Source of the DNA: Natrialbaceae archaeon | GTDB lineage: Archaea; Halobacteriota; Halobacteria; Halobacteriales; Natrialbaceae | DNA: 31,668 nt | Direction: 5' to 3' | NCBI GenBank assembly: GCA_003552325.1 | Contig: PUKM01000267.1 | Span: forward strand, 1 to 31,668 | Part shown: piece by piece, positions 23,714 to 30,287 of the stretch | Numbering within the stretch: position 1 is the stretch's first letter | How the letters are laid out: every line of letters begins with the position of its first letter | Translations under genes and position numbers: made by a program | The notes under the pieces: generated by a model | Databases searched by the model: none | Seen by the model: only the letters and a program-made list of their open reading frames with translations | Told to the model about the DNA's origin: nothing

Positions 23714-25062
23714 GAGAAATCACCCAGTGACGTCGTGTTCGCGGGCTCATCTGGCCGTACATCCTCGGGTTCGTCTTCGTCTTCGGCGTTGGCGTCTCGA
23801 GGTACTGCACCGTCGGCAGCCTCGCTCGTCACAGACGATTCCGCCGCAGTGTTTGGGGCGTCCGCTGCGGTTTCACCTCCATCGTCTTCCGAGAGCGCAT
23901 CGGCCACCGTCGTCACCGTCTCGGGGTCTCGAGTGGGTGCCTGTTCGAACGCTGCGTCGTCTTCGCCCTCGAGCAACTCCCTCACGCGGCGTTCGACGGC
24001 CCCTCGGACGTTGGCATCCGCGAGTTCACCGTCTCGAACGGTCCGGTCGATCTCGAGGGCGGCCGTGCTGAGTCCCATCTCGCGCACTCGTTCGCGGACG
24101 GCGTCGTCGGGGTCGGCGAAACTCACGGAGACGTCCTCGTCCGGGTCGGCGATCTGTCGGCGGTCGTTGACTCGAGCGACGAGCGCGCCGCGTTCCCGGG
24201 CGAGTTCCTCGACGGTTGCGGGCGTGATCGGCCGACCCTCACCCGTCACCGTGACGATCACGACGGCATCCTCGAGGTCGTGTTCTCTGACTCGTTCCTG
24301 GACGCGGTCGATGCCCTCGTCGGCGGAGAGTTCGACGTCGACGAAGACGAAGTCGCGGGCGCTCGAGACCGCGCGTCGGCTGATGGTCACCTCGTTTTCG
24401 AAGGTCACGAGGTTGTAGCCGCGGTCCTCACGTTCACTCGCGCTCGCTCGTTCGGTGGAGCCACAGTACGTTACCCAGGTATCGAGGACGTCCGCGGTGT
24501 CCGGTTTGTGGTTGTCCCCGAGTAACATCGCGTCGAACTCGACGGCGGATTCCTCGAGGACGGTTTCGGTGTCCCAGTCGGCGTGGGCGAACGGCTCGAA
24601 CAGGCCGTGGCTGACCAGTGCCGCGTGATTGGCCGACTCGGGAACCGCATCGAAGTCGTACGCCAGGTCCGCCCGCCTCGAGCGAGGGACGAAGTCGAGA
24701 CCGTAGAACGCGACGTCCTCGAGGACGACCGGCTCGACCCCGAGACGGGTGGCGAGGCCGAGGTCTTCGAAGAGGTCGAGCCACTGGGCGTCGCGTTTGC
24801 CTTCGTGATTACCGACGACGGCGAGAAACGGGACGTCGGCGTCCCGGAGTGTACGGAGAATCTCGACGGTTCCCTGCAGATCGACGAGGCCCGGCCGCCG
24901 GTCGTGAAAGAGGTCGCCGGCGTGAATCAGTGCGGCCACGTCGTCCTCGATCGCGTCGTCGGCGACGGTCCGAAATGCCTCGAGAAAGTCCGCTCGTCGC
25001 TCGGGGCGGTTGTACTGCTGGTACCCGATATGGGTGTCGCCCGTGTGTATCACCCGCGTCAT
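23710..25062 (-). CDS. mre11: DNA double-strand break repair nuclease Mre11
   Basis: A 450-residue metallophosphoesterase nuclease. Metal-binding motifs: HTGDTHIG (D9, H11), HAGDLFHDR (D50), VVGNHEGKRD (N85, H86), LVSHG (H152) and LGDNHKPD (H185). The usual GHxH of the last motif reads GDNH, so its first His is replaced by Asp. The nuclease and capping domains end near residue 360. A long acidic, probably disordered tail follows and ends TTSLGDFS, which resembles a degenerate PCNA-binding box. It is the first gene of mre11-rad50, with coupled translation. A TATA element 27 bases upstream of the ATG supports a leaderless mRNA. Confidence 0.95.
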   Translation of the reverse strand: MTRVIHTGDTHIGYQQYNRPERRADFLEAFRTVADDAIEDDVAALIHAGDLFHDRRPGLVDLQGTVEILRTLRDADVPFLAVVGNHEGKRDAQWLDLFEDLGLATRLGVEPVVLEDVAFYGLDFVPRSRRADLAYDFDAVPESANHAALVSHGLFEPFAHADWDTETVLEESAVEFDAMLLGDNHKPDTADVLDTWVTYCGSTERASASEREDRGYNLVTFENEVTISRRAVSSARDFVFVDVELSADEGIDRVQERVREHDLEDAVVIVTVTGEGRPITPATVEELARERGALVARVNDRRQIADPDEDVSVSFADPDDAVRERVREMGLSTAALEIDRTVRDGELADANVRGAVERRVRELLEGEDDAAFEQAPTRDPETVTTVADALSEDDGGETAADAPNTAAESSVTSEAADGAVPRDANAEDEDEPEDVRPDEPANTTSLGDFS

Positions 25063-25083
25063 CTACCCGTTCTTGCGCGGCAT

Positions 25084-25093
25084 CGATTAAAGG
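25084..25093 (-). promoter_or_regulatory. TATA element of the mre11-rad50 operon
   Basis: On the minus strand CCTTTAATCG is centred about 27 bases upstream of the mre11 ATG at 25062, the expected position for a leaderless archaeal operon. Confidence 0.5.
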
Positions 25094-25143
25094 AGTTCGG
25101 TGACGAGGGTGAAAGTGAACGAGTAGGTGGGTCGGCGGTTCCG

Positions 25144-26145
25144 TTAGAGATTCGGGGCCACCTCGGCACCGAGTCGATCGATACACTCGAGCATGGCGTC
25201 CGTCTCCGTCCCGGGATGGTAGGTCCGGAAGATGACGTGGATGTCATCGCCCAGGACGTCACCGTAGGTCTCGAGTTCGGCCGTGACCTGTTCGGGCGTG
25301 CCGAAGATCGCCTGGTCTTTGAGTTCCTGTTTCCGCTCGTCGTCCAGTTCGGCGACGGCGTTCCCCGAAAATATCTCGGCGTATCGCCGCTGGATGTAGA
25401 AGTACCCCTCACGCATGGTTTCCCAGGCATCTTCGCGTGAATCGCCGACGAAGCCGTGGACGATCACGTAGATCGTGAACTCGTCGTCGAGGCCCGCCGC
25501 CTCCCTGACCTGCCGAATATCCTCGACGCGTTTCTCGAGTCCCCCGAGCGACAGCGACGAGGGGGCACACCAGCCGTCGGCGAGACGAGCTGCCCGACGA
25601 ACGGCCGGCTTGGCCTTTCCACCGAGCATGATCGGAATGTCACGGTCGGGTGTTGGCGTCACCGACACCGACGGGGACACGTCGTGAAACGTTGGCTCGT
25701 ACTCGAGTGCCCCGTCTGACCAGGCAGCTCGACAAAGATTGACTTGCTCCTCGAGGCGCTCGACGCGTTCCTCGCGGGGGACACCGAAGGCGTCGAACTC
25801 TCGTGGGTTCGAACCGATGGCGAGCCCGAGGGTGAGTCGCCCGTCCGACAGCAGGTCGACGGTCGCCGCGTCCTCGGCCAGTCGGATCCCATCGTACAGG
25901 GGTGCGAGGGCGATGCAGGTCCCGATTTCGATGTCCGTCGTGGCCGCGGCGAGGGCACCCAGGGTGGGCATGGTCGCTGAGAGGTAGCCGTCTTCGGCGA
26001 AATGGTGTTCGGAAACCCAGGCACTGTCGAGACCGGCGTCGTCGATAGCGCGTCCCAACTCGAGGACCTCGTCGTAGAGTGCAGTCATCGAGCGATCGTC
26101 GTCCGGCCGTCGCTGACAGGTGAACAACCCGGTGCCCAACTCCAT
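25144..26145 (-). CDS. Luciferase-like (LLM class) flavin/F420-dependent oxidoreductase
   Basis: A 333-residue TIM-barrel oxidoreductase of the bacterial luciferase-like superfamily. The N-terminus MELGTGLFTCQ, SAWVSEHHFAEDGY (43-54), a hydrophobic IEIGTCIALAPLYDGIRLAEDAA strand-helix region and GRLTLGLAIGSNPREFDAFG (102-121) are typical. IPIMLGGKAKPAVRRAARLADGW is the conserved later barrel segment. Archaeal members often use F420 (as in methylenetetrahydromethanopterin reductase), but many use FMN; sequence alone does not decide, and the substrate is unknown. A TATA-like CACCTTTAGG about 27 bases upstream of the ATG supports the start. The TnpB element lies upstream on the same strand and leaves the promoter intact. 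Confidence 0.9.
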   Translation of the reverse strand: MELGTGLFTCQRRPDDDRSMTALYDEVLELGRAIDDAGLDSAWVSEHHFAEDGYLSATMPTLGALAAATTDIEIGTCIALAPLYDGIRLAEDAATVDLLSDGRLTLGLAIGSNPREFDAFGVPREERVERLEEQVNLCRAAWSDGALEYEPTFHDVSPSVSVTPTPDRDIPIMLGGKAKPAVRRAARLADGWCAPSSLSLGGLEKRVEDIRQVREAAGLDDEFTIYVIVHGFVGDSREDAWETMREGYFYIQRRYAEIFSGNAVAELDDERKQELKDQAIFGTPEQVTAELETYGDVLGDDIHVIFRTYHPGTETDAMLECIDRLGAEVAPNL

Positions 26146-26166
26146 ACGGCAAAAATTGCGAGGATG

Positions 26167-26176
26167 TCCTAAAGGT
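26167..26176 (-). promoter_or_regulatory. TATA-like element of the LLM oxidoreductase gene
   Basis: CACCTTTAGG on the minus strand is centred about 27 bases upstream of the ATG at 26145. It lies roughly 100 bases from the right end of the inserted TnpB element. Confidence 0.4.
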
Positions 26177-26269
26177 GTTTCTCCCTATTCGACTCGTTGA
26201 GGACGGCACTCGAGCGCTGATCTGGACAGCACATGAGACACCCCACCCTCGTACAGCAGGGAACGCTGG

Positions 26270-26420
26270 CCGGTGAATCACCCCGAGGTCAAGCCTCGGG
26301 GCTTCCTGCTTCCACGACGTGACTTGCAGATACTCGCTGAAAATTAGCACTATCCACAGCGGTCACAGTCTCCACAGGCGTGGATTCGGGCCATCCCAGC
26401 CCTAATTCAGAAAAGCCTCT
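26270..26420 (-). ncRNA. Predicted TnpB guide RNA (omega-RNA) region
   Basis: In characterised IS605-type elements the TnpB guide RNA comes from the 3' end of tnpB and the right end, with the guide reading into flanking DNA. Overlapping sense transcripts of tnpB are also known in Halobacterium salinarum. Here the right-end hairpin overlaps the tnpB stop codon, a compact arrangement that would suit such an RNA. The limits given are a guess; no transcript can be seen from DNA. Confidence 0.3.
26281..26301. repeat. Right-end hairpin of the TnpB element
   Basis: A perfect eight-base stem (CCCCGAGG / CCTCGGGG) encloses the loop TCAAG. It overlaps the tnpB stop codon (26289-26291). The left-end hairpin has the same loop and a similar GC stem. 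Confidence 0.85.
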
Positions 26421-27530
26421 CTTCAGAACATTCATCGACGCATTCGCATCCCGGTCTGTCTCAAACCCACACGCTGGGCACGAGTGTTCACGAACCCAGA
26501 TAGGCTTCGCCGTCTCCACCCTGCAACACGCACACTCCTTTGTCGTACCACGAGCAGGCACCTGAACAACGTGAGTGCCGTGCAAATCGCCTTTGTATTC
26601 AAGCAGTGTGATGAATTGTCGCCACGCCGCGTCGTGTTTGTTCTGAGCGTTCCCATCGCTCTGAAGCATCCCCGCTACGTTCAGATCTTCGACAAACACC
26701 GCGTCATACGTCTTGACGAGCCACGTCGTCAACTTGTGCTGGAAGTCCAGCACTTTGCGACGAATCTTTCGCTTCACCTTAGCGACTTTAATACGTTGTT
26801 TCTCGTAGTTCTGGCTGCCGTGTACTTTCCGAGAGAGTTTGCGTTGTTCTCGGCAGAGTCGTTCGTACTCCTCTTGGAGGTCGACCCAATCCACTGTTGT
26901 GCCGTCGCTGGTGTGGATGTAGTTCAGAATGCCGAGGTCAATGCCTACGCTGTTGCTTGCGTCAAGCGTATCTAAGGCGGGTTTCTCGGGAACGTGTTCG
27001 TCGTCAGTTTCGAGACTGAACGAGACGAACCAGTCTCCCGTCACTTCTTTTTTCACCGTGACTTCTTTGATGGTGGCGTGTTTGGGAAGTGGTCGATGGT
27101 ATCGGATTTTCATCCACCCGATTTTGCTGAAACGCACGTAGGCGTATCCGTGTCGGCCCCTCTTGTTATCGAGGTCGAAGCCGGACTGGTTGTACGTAAC
27201 GCTTCGGTACTCGGCGGGTGATTGTCGCTTGAGCCACCCGACATTGTATCCCTTCTCCTTCTTCTTGCGAAGGTTCGAGAGGTTGACGTGGAAGCGTGCG
27301 ACGGTGGCTTGGGCGGCTTTCGAGTGAAGCTCTGCGAACACAGGCCATTTGCGCTTCCACTCGGGAAGCTTGTTGTTCTGGCCGAACTCGCTCGGCTTGT
27401 CGTCGTTGGGATTGTTCGTGTAGTCCCAACGGACGTGATTGTAAAGTTGGCGATGAACGTTGATATGATGTTCAGCAACCATCGCTACCTCGTCGCTTGG
27501 GTAAGCGCGGTAACGGTGGCTGTGTTCCAT
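26289..27530 (-). CDS. tnpB: RNA-guided endonuclease TnpB (OrfB) of IS1341-type element
   Basis: A 413-residue TnpB, the ancestor-type relative of Cas12 and in studied cases an RNA-guided DNA nuclease. The RuvC-like active site appears intact: D198 in GIDLGILN, E281 in FVEDLNV and D361 in DRDANAS. The zinc finger has C333 (or C335), C336, C351 and C354; the common TSQ-C-x2-CG entry reads TTKECACC here. The N-terminus MEHSHRYRAYPSDEV and a basic helical region at 225-275 are typical of one haloarchaeal subgroup. The frame is full length without interruptions, so the protein is probably active or recently so. A TATA-like TATTTAATGG lies about 34 bases upstream. Confidence 0.93.
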   Translation of the reverse strand: MEHSHRYRAYPSDEVAMVAEHHINVHRQLYNHVRWDYTNNPNDDKPSEFGQNNKLPEWKRKWPVFAELHSKAAQATVARFHVNLSNLRKKKEKGYNVGWLKRQSPAEYRSVTYNQSGFDLDNKRGRHGYAYVRFSKIGWMKIRYHRPLPKHATIKEVTVKKEVTGDWFVSFSLETDDEHVPEKPALDTLDASNSVGIDLGILNYIHTSDGTTVDWVDLQEEYERLCREQRKLSRKVHGSQNYEKQRIKVAKVKRKIRRKVLDFQHKLTTWLVKTYDAVFVEDLNVAGMLQSDGNAQNKHDAAWRQFITLLEYKGDLHGTHVVQVPARGTTKECACCRVETAKPIWVREHSCPACGFETDRDANASMNVLKRGFSELGLGWPESTPVETVTAVDSANFQRVSASHVVEAGSPEA

Positions 27531-27558
27531 CGCTGTCTGTTGATTACGGAATGTGTCT

Positions 27559-27568
27559 ATTTAATGGT
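27559..27568 (-). promoter_or_regulatory. Possible promoter of tnpB
   Basis: CCATTAAATA on the minus strand lies about 34 bases upstream of the tnpB ATG, inside the left end of the element. The spacing implies a very short leader. Confidence 0.4.
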
Positions 27569-27594
27569 TTGTACCCGCGTTGTCGGATTCATAC

Positions 27595-27613
27595 TCGGGG
27601 TCAAGCCCCGAGG
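27595..27613. repeat. Left-end hairpin of the TnpB element
   Basis: A perfect seven-base stem (CTCGGGG / CCCCGAG) encloses the loop TCAAG, matching the loop at the right end. It lies about 65 bases upstream of tnpB. Confidence 0.83.
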
Positions 27614-27625
27614 GATTCTCCTTGA

Positions 27626-27844
27626 CTGCCGATAAAACGATAGACCGAAAACGGTCGACAGCATAGTGCACGCTGGGCGGCGGTGACGACATGTTACCCC
27701 CACCGAGCCCCGTGTGACGAGGGATTTTTCCCGAGCCGCCCGACTCTCAATTCCGACGACTCTCGAGACTCGGCGTCGTAGAAAACAGCCGACTCGAGGG
27801 GGAACATCGATGTTTCTGCACCCAGGGGAGAGAGAAGGCAGGTG
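27626..27844. other. Non-coding stretch between the TnpB element and the microprotein gene
   Basis: Together with the tnpB upstream region this makes about 310 bases without a gene. I see no conserved protein, RNA fold or long repeat. A TTTTT run near 27723-27727 and GC-rich patches are all that stand out. Confidence 0.5.
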
Positions 27845-28027
27845 CTATCGTTCGAGATCGACGACACAATCGGTCGCGATCCAGGCGTCGGAGTTATTCC
27901 GTTCGGTGAACACCGCTTTTCCAGGCCTGGTCGTGTGGCACGTCACCAACTCGTCGAGTGGTGCCGTCTCACCCGTGGTGACGGCAGCGTGAGGGTCGTC
28001 ATCGTCGTGCTGTGCAGGCGCGTCCAT
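27845..28027 (-). CDS. Haloarchaeal microprotein (VF-N-AW-T-LE family), copy 2
   Basis: A 60-residue protein, probably real although short. The N-terminus is acidic and His/Asp-rich (QHDDDDPHAA) and could be flexible or bind metal. The C-terminal part, ELVTCHTTRPGKAVFTERN then NSDAWIATDCVVDLER, matches the 58-residue protein at 19741-19917 in the pattern VF-x4-N-x2-AW-x2-T-x5-LE. It has two Cys residues (C30, C54) that the other lacks. The family (perhaps DUF7331) has no known function. A TATA-like CTATATGA about 29 bases upstream, with a perfect palindrome between it and the ATG, indicates a leaderless gene under a repressor. It is divergent from the S9 peptidase gene. Confidence 0.66.
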   Translation of the reverse strand: MDAPAQHDDDDPHAAVTTGETAPLDELVTCHTTRPGKAVFTERNNSDAWIATDCVVDLER

Positions 28028-28035
28028 TGACAGAG

Positions 28036-28051
28036 TTTAGGCAGGCCTAAA
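28036..28051. promoter_or_regulatory. Perfect 16-bp palindrome, DtxR/IdeR-type operator candidate
   Basis: TTTAGGC-AG-GCCTAAA is a perfect inverted repeat with a two-base spacer. TTAGGC/GCCTAA half-sites resemble those bound by metal-dependent repressors of the DtxR/IdeR/SirR family. It lies between the TATA-like element and the ATG of the 60-residue protein, where binding would block transcription. It could also influence the S9 peptidase gene, whose ATG is 84 bases away. Confidence 0.6.
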
Positions 28052-28052
28052 T

Positions 28053-28060
28053 TCATATAG
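28053..28060 (-). promoter_or_regulatory. TATA-like element of microprotein copy 2
   Basis: CTATATGA on the minus strand is centred about 29 bases upstream of the ATG at 28027 and directly abuts the palindrome, consistent with a regulated leaderless promoter. Confidence 0.45.
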
Positions 28061-28134
28061 GTTTTGGTCAGGCCACGAGTTCGGGAGCGACCGCAACCCA
28101 TCAGTTTCAAGCACGTTCCCTCCCCGCTGACTGT

Positions 28135-30219
28135 ATGGCCGTTGCCCTCGAGGACTACGACGCACTCAGGACGCCATCCGCACTGACACTCTCTCCGGAC
28201 GGCAGGCGACTCGTCTTTCGGCTTCGGGAAGCCGACCGCGACGAAGACGAAATGCGACACACGCTCTGGATCGTCCCGACCGATGGGAGCGACGACCCGT
28301 ACCGCCTCACCCGTGCCTCCGACGCTCGGTCACCACGGTTCAGTCCCGATGGCTCGAGGCTCGGATTCATCGCTGCACGCGAGGAGGACGTCTCACTCGC
28401 CGTTGCAGGTGACCAAAATCAGGACGAAGAGACGGATACCAACGGCGACGACGAACCCAAGCCACAGCTCTGGGTGTTCGACCTCGAGCGCGGCGGGGAC
28501 GCCAGACAGCTCACCACGTTCGACCACGGCGTCAGCGACTTCGATTGGGGGCCCGCTGGTGACCGCGTCGTCGTCGCCGCTCGAGATCCCACTGACGAGG
28601 AAGGAGAAACCCTCGAGCAACGCAAAGAGGGTGGGCCGATCGAAACCGAGCGACTCCAGCACAAGTACGATGGCGCCGGCTGGCTCGACACCGTCCGTAC
28701 GTACCTCTTTGTCGTTGACTGTGCTGATCGCTCGAGCACGCGCCTCGACGCGGCCCACGACGGTGGGGGGCTCGTGACCGAAGCCGGTGGCCTCCAGCCA
28801 CGGTGGGCACCCGACGGCTCGCGAGTCGTCTTTCGCTCGAATCGAACCGACGATCCGGACGACACCCAGATTGCCGACCTCTATACGATCAGCCCGGACG
28901 GCACCGGCCTCGAGCGACTGACCGACGGCACCCGCGCCATCACCAGTCCGCGGTGGTCACCCGACGGGACTCGAGTGGCTTACAGCGCCCGCGACAGCGA
29001 CAACTGGTACGTCCCCGCCGAATGCTACGTCACCGATTTCGAGACTCACTGGTCGGTCACCGGCGAGTTGGATCGCACGCTCATGCGTACGGGGCCCCGC
29101 TGGCTCGACGACGAGACGCTGCTGGTCGGAATCGGCGACCGTGGACAGTCACGGCTCGCCCTCGCCGAGGCAGACGGTTCCGGCTGTCACCGGGCGTTCG
29201 ACGTCCAGGGGCGTGACCGGGGTCTGCAGGGGTACGCCCACGCGGATGGTGTCCTCGCAACGATCCTCAGCCATCCCGAAGATGGCGTCGACTGTTTCGT
29301 CGCACCAGCCTCCGCACTCGAGGTGACGGGCGAAGAAGCGACACTCGAGCGCGTCACGGCCCTCAACGACGACCTCCTCGAGTCCTGGCCCGACCACAGC
29401 TGTGCTCGAGTGACCTACGAAAGCAATGACGGGACCGAGATCGAGGCGATCGCGTACTTCCCACCCGAGAGCGATCCGGAGACACCAGTCGAACAACCAC
29501 TCGTCGTCTCGATTCACGGCGGGCCGATGTCGTTCGATCAACCACAGTTTTCGTTCCAGGATCGAGTGTTCACGAGCCGTGGATACGTGGTGCTCAAGCC
29601 GAATTACCGTGGCAGCACGTCCTACGGCCGGGATTTCTGTGAGGCACTCCGTGGACGCTGGAACTCCATCGAGGTCGAGGACATTCTGGCGGCAGTCGAG
29701 ACGGCGATCGACCGGGGCTGGGCCGACCCCGATCGGCTCTACTGCACCGGGTTCTCCCAGGGCGGTGTCAACACGGCCTTCGCGATCACGAAGACGGACC
29801 AGTTCATTGCGGCCGCCGCAGAACACGGTATTTACGACATGTCCGCCGCCTTCGGCACTGACGACTCCCACAACTGGTGGGAGAGCGACTATGGGCTTCC
29901 CTGGGAGAATCCCGAAGGGTACGCCAGTGCCTCGAGCATCGACGACGTGGCCGGCATTGAGACGCCGTTGTTGCTCACAGCAGGCGAACACGATTGGCGA
30001 TGTCCCCCCTCACAATCGGAGCAATTGTACGTCAGCCTCAAGAAACGAGGTGTGCCGAGCAAACTCGTCGTCTATCAGGACGAACATCACAACGTCGGCG
30101 ATCCCGAGCGGGCGATCCACCGCTTCGAGGAGCTGCTTCGCTGGTTCGAGCGGTTCGATCCAGTAGCCACCGAGGACCCAGAAGAGACCAACTCGAGTGA
30201 GACAGGAGCAGAGACGTAA
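28135..30219 (+). CDS. S9 family serine peptidase (acylaminoacyl/dipeptidyl peptidase type)
   Basis: A 694-residue prolyl-oligopeptidase-family enzyme that cleaves short peptides. Residues 1-430 form a beta-propeller with WD40/PD40-like repeats: SPDG at 20 and 70, APDG at 225 and SPDG at 275. The alpha/beta hydrolase domain has the oxyanion motif HGGP (461-464), KPNYRGSTSYGRDF (488-501) and the nucleophile in GFSQGG (S541). The triad is completed by D620 (GEHDWRCPP) and H651 or H652 (DEHHNV). An acidic insertion (DQNQDEETDTNGDDEP, 93-108) sits in the propeller. There is no signal peptide, so it is probably cytoplasmic. The tail is Glu/Ser/Thr-rich. It is divergent from the microprotein and followed by an acyl-CoA dehydrogenase 68 bases downstream. 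Confidence 0.94.
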   Translation: MAVALEDYDALRTPSALTLSPDGRRLVFRLREADRDEDEMRHTLWIVPTDGSDDPYRLTRASDARSPRFSPDGSRLGFIAAREEDVSLAVAGDQNQDEETDTNGDDEPKPQLWVFDLERGGDARQLTTFDHGVSDFDWGPAGDRVVVAARDPTDEEGETLEQRKEGGPIETERLQHKYDGAGWLDTVRTYLFVVDCADRSSTRLDAAHDGGGLVTEAGGLQPRWAPDGSRVVFRSNRTDDPDDTQIADLYTISPDGTGLERLTDGTRAITSPRWSPDGTRVAYSARDSDNWYVPAECYVTDFETHWSVTGELDRTLMRTGPRWLDDETLLVGIGDRGQSRLALAEADGSGCHRAFDVQGRDRGLQGYAHADGVLATILSHPEDGVDCFVAPASALEVTGEEATLERVTALNDDLLESWPDHSCARVTYESNDGTEIEAIAYFPPESDPETPVEQPLVVSIHGGPMSFDQPQFSFQDRVFTSRGYVVLKPNYRGSTSYGRDFCEALRGRWNSIEVEDILAAVETAIDRGWADPDRLYCTGFSQGGVNTAFAITKTDQFIAAAAEHGIYDMSAAFGTDDSHNWWESDYGLPWENPEGYASASSIDDVAGIETPLLLTAGEHDWRCPPSQSEQLYVSLKKRGVPSKLVVYQDEHHNVGDPERAIHRFEELLRWFERFDPVATEDPEETNSSETGAET

Positions 30220-30287
30220 GGGTCGACAGAGGCAATTTTTGCGTCCGGATGGGAGCGTTTTTCATGGGGCAGCGCACAGTCACAGGT

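Larger units (their letters stand above)
26275..27625 (-). mobile_element. IS1341-type (IS200/IS605 family, tnpB-only) element
   Basis: The element holds a single complete tnpB and no tnpA, so its movement would depend on a TnpA encoded elsewhere. Each end has a hairpin with the same TCAAG loop: 26281-26301 at the right end (downstream of tnpB) and 27595-27613 at the left end. Such subterminal hairpins are what IS200/IS605 transposases recognise on single-stranded DNA. Exact borders cannot be set without an empty site; the coordinates given are approximate. The element sits between the LLM oxidoreductase promoter and the microprotein gene and breaks no visible gene. Confidence 0.82.

Noticed and set aside
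22973..24418. A 481-codon open frame on the plus strand opposite rad50 and mre11
   Set aside because: The antisense product is Ser/Arg-rich low complexity; the minus-strand genes have all expected motifs.
27626..27844. A possible extra gene or RNA between the TnpB element and the microprotein gene
   Set aside because: Short frames there lack any family resemblance, and no cloverleaf or stable long hairpin is visible.
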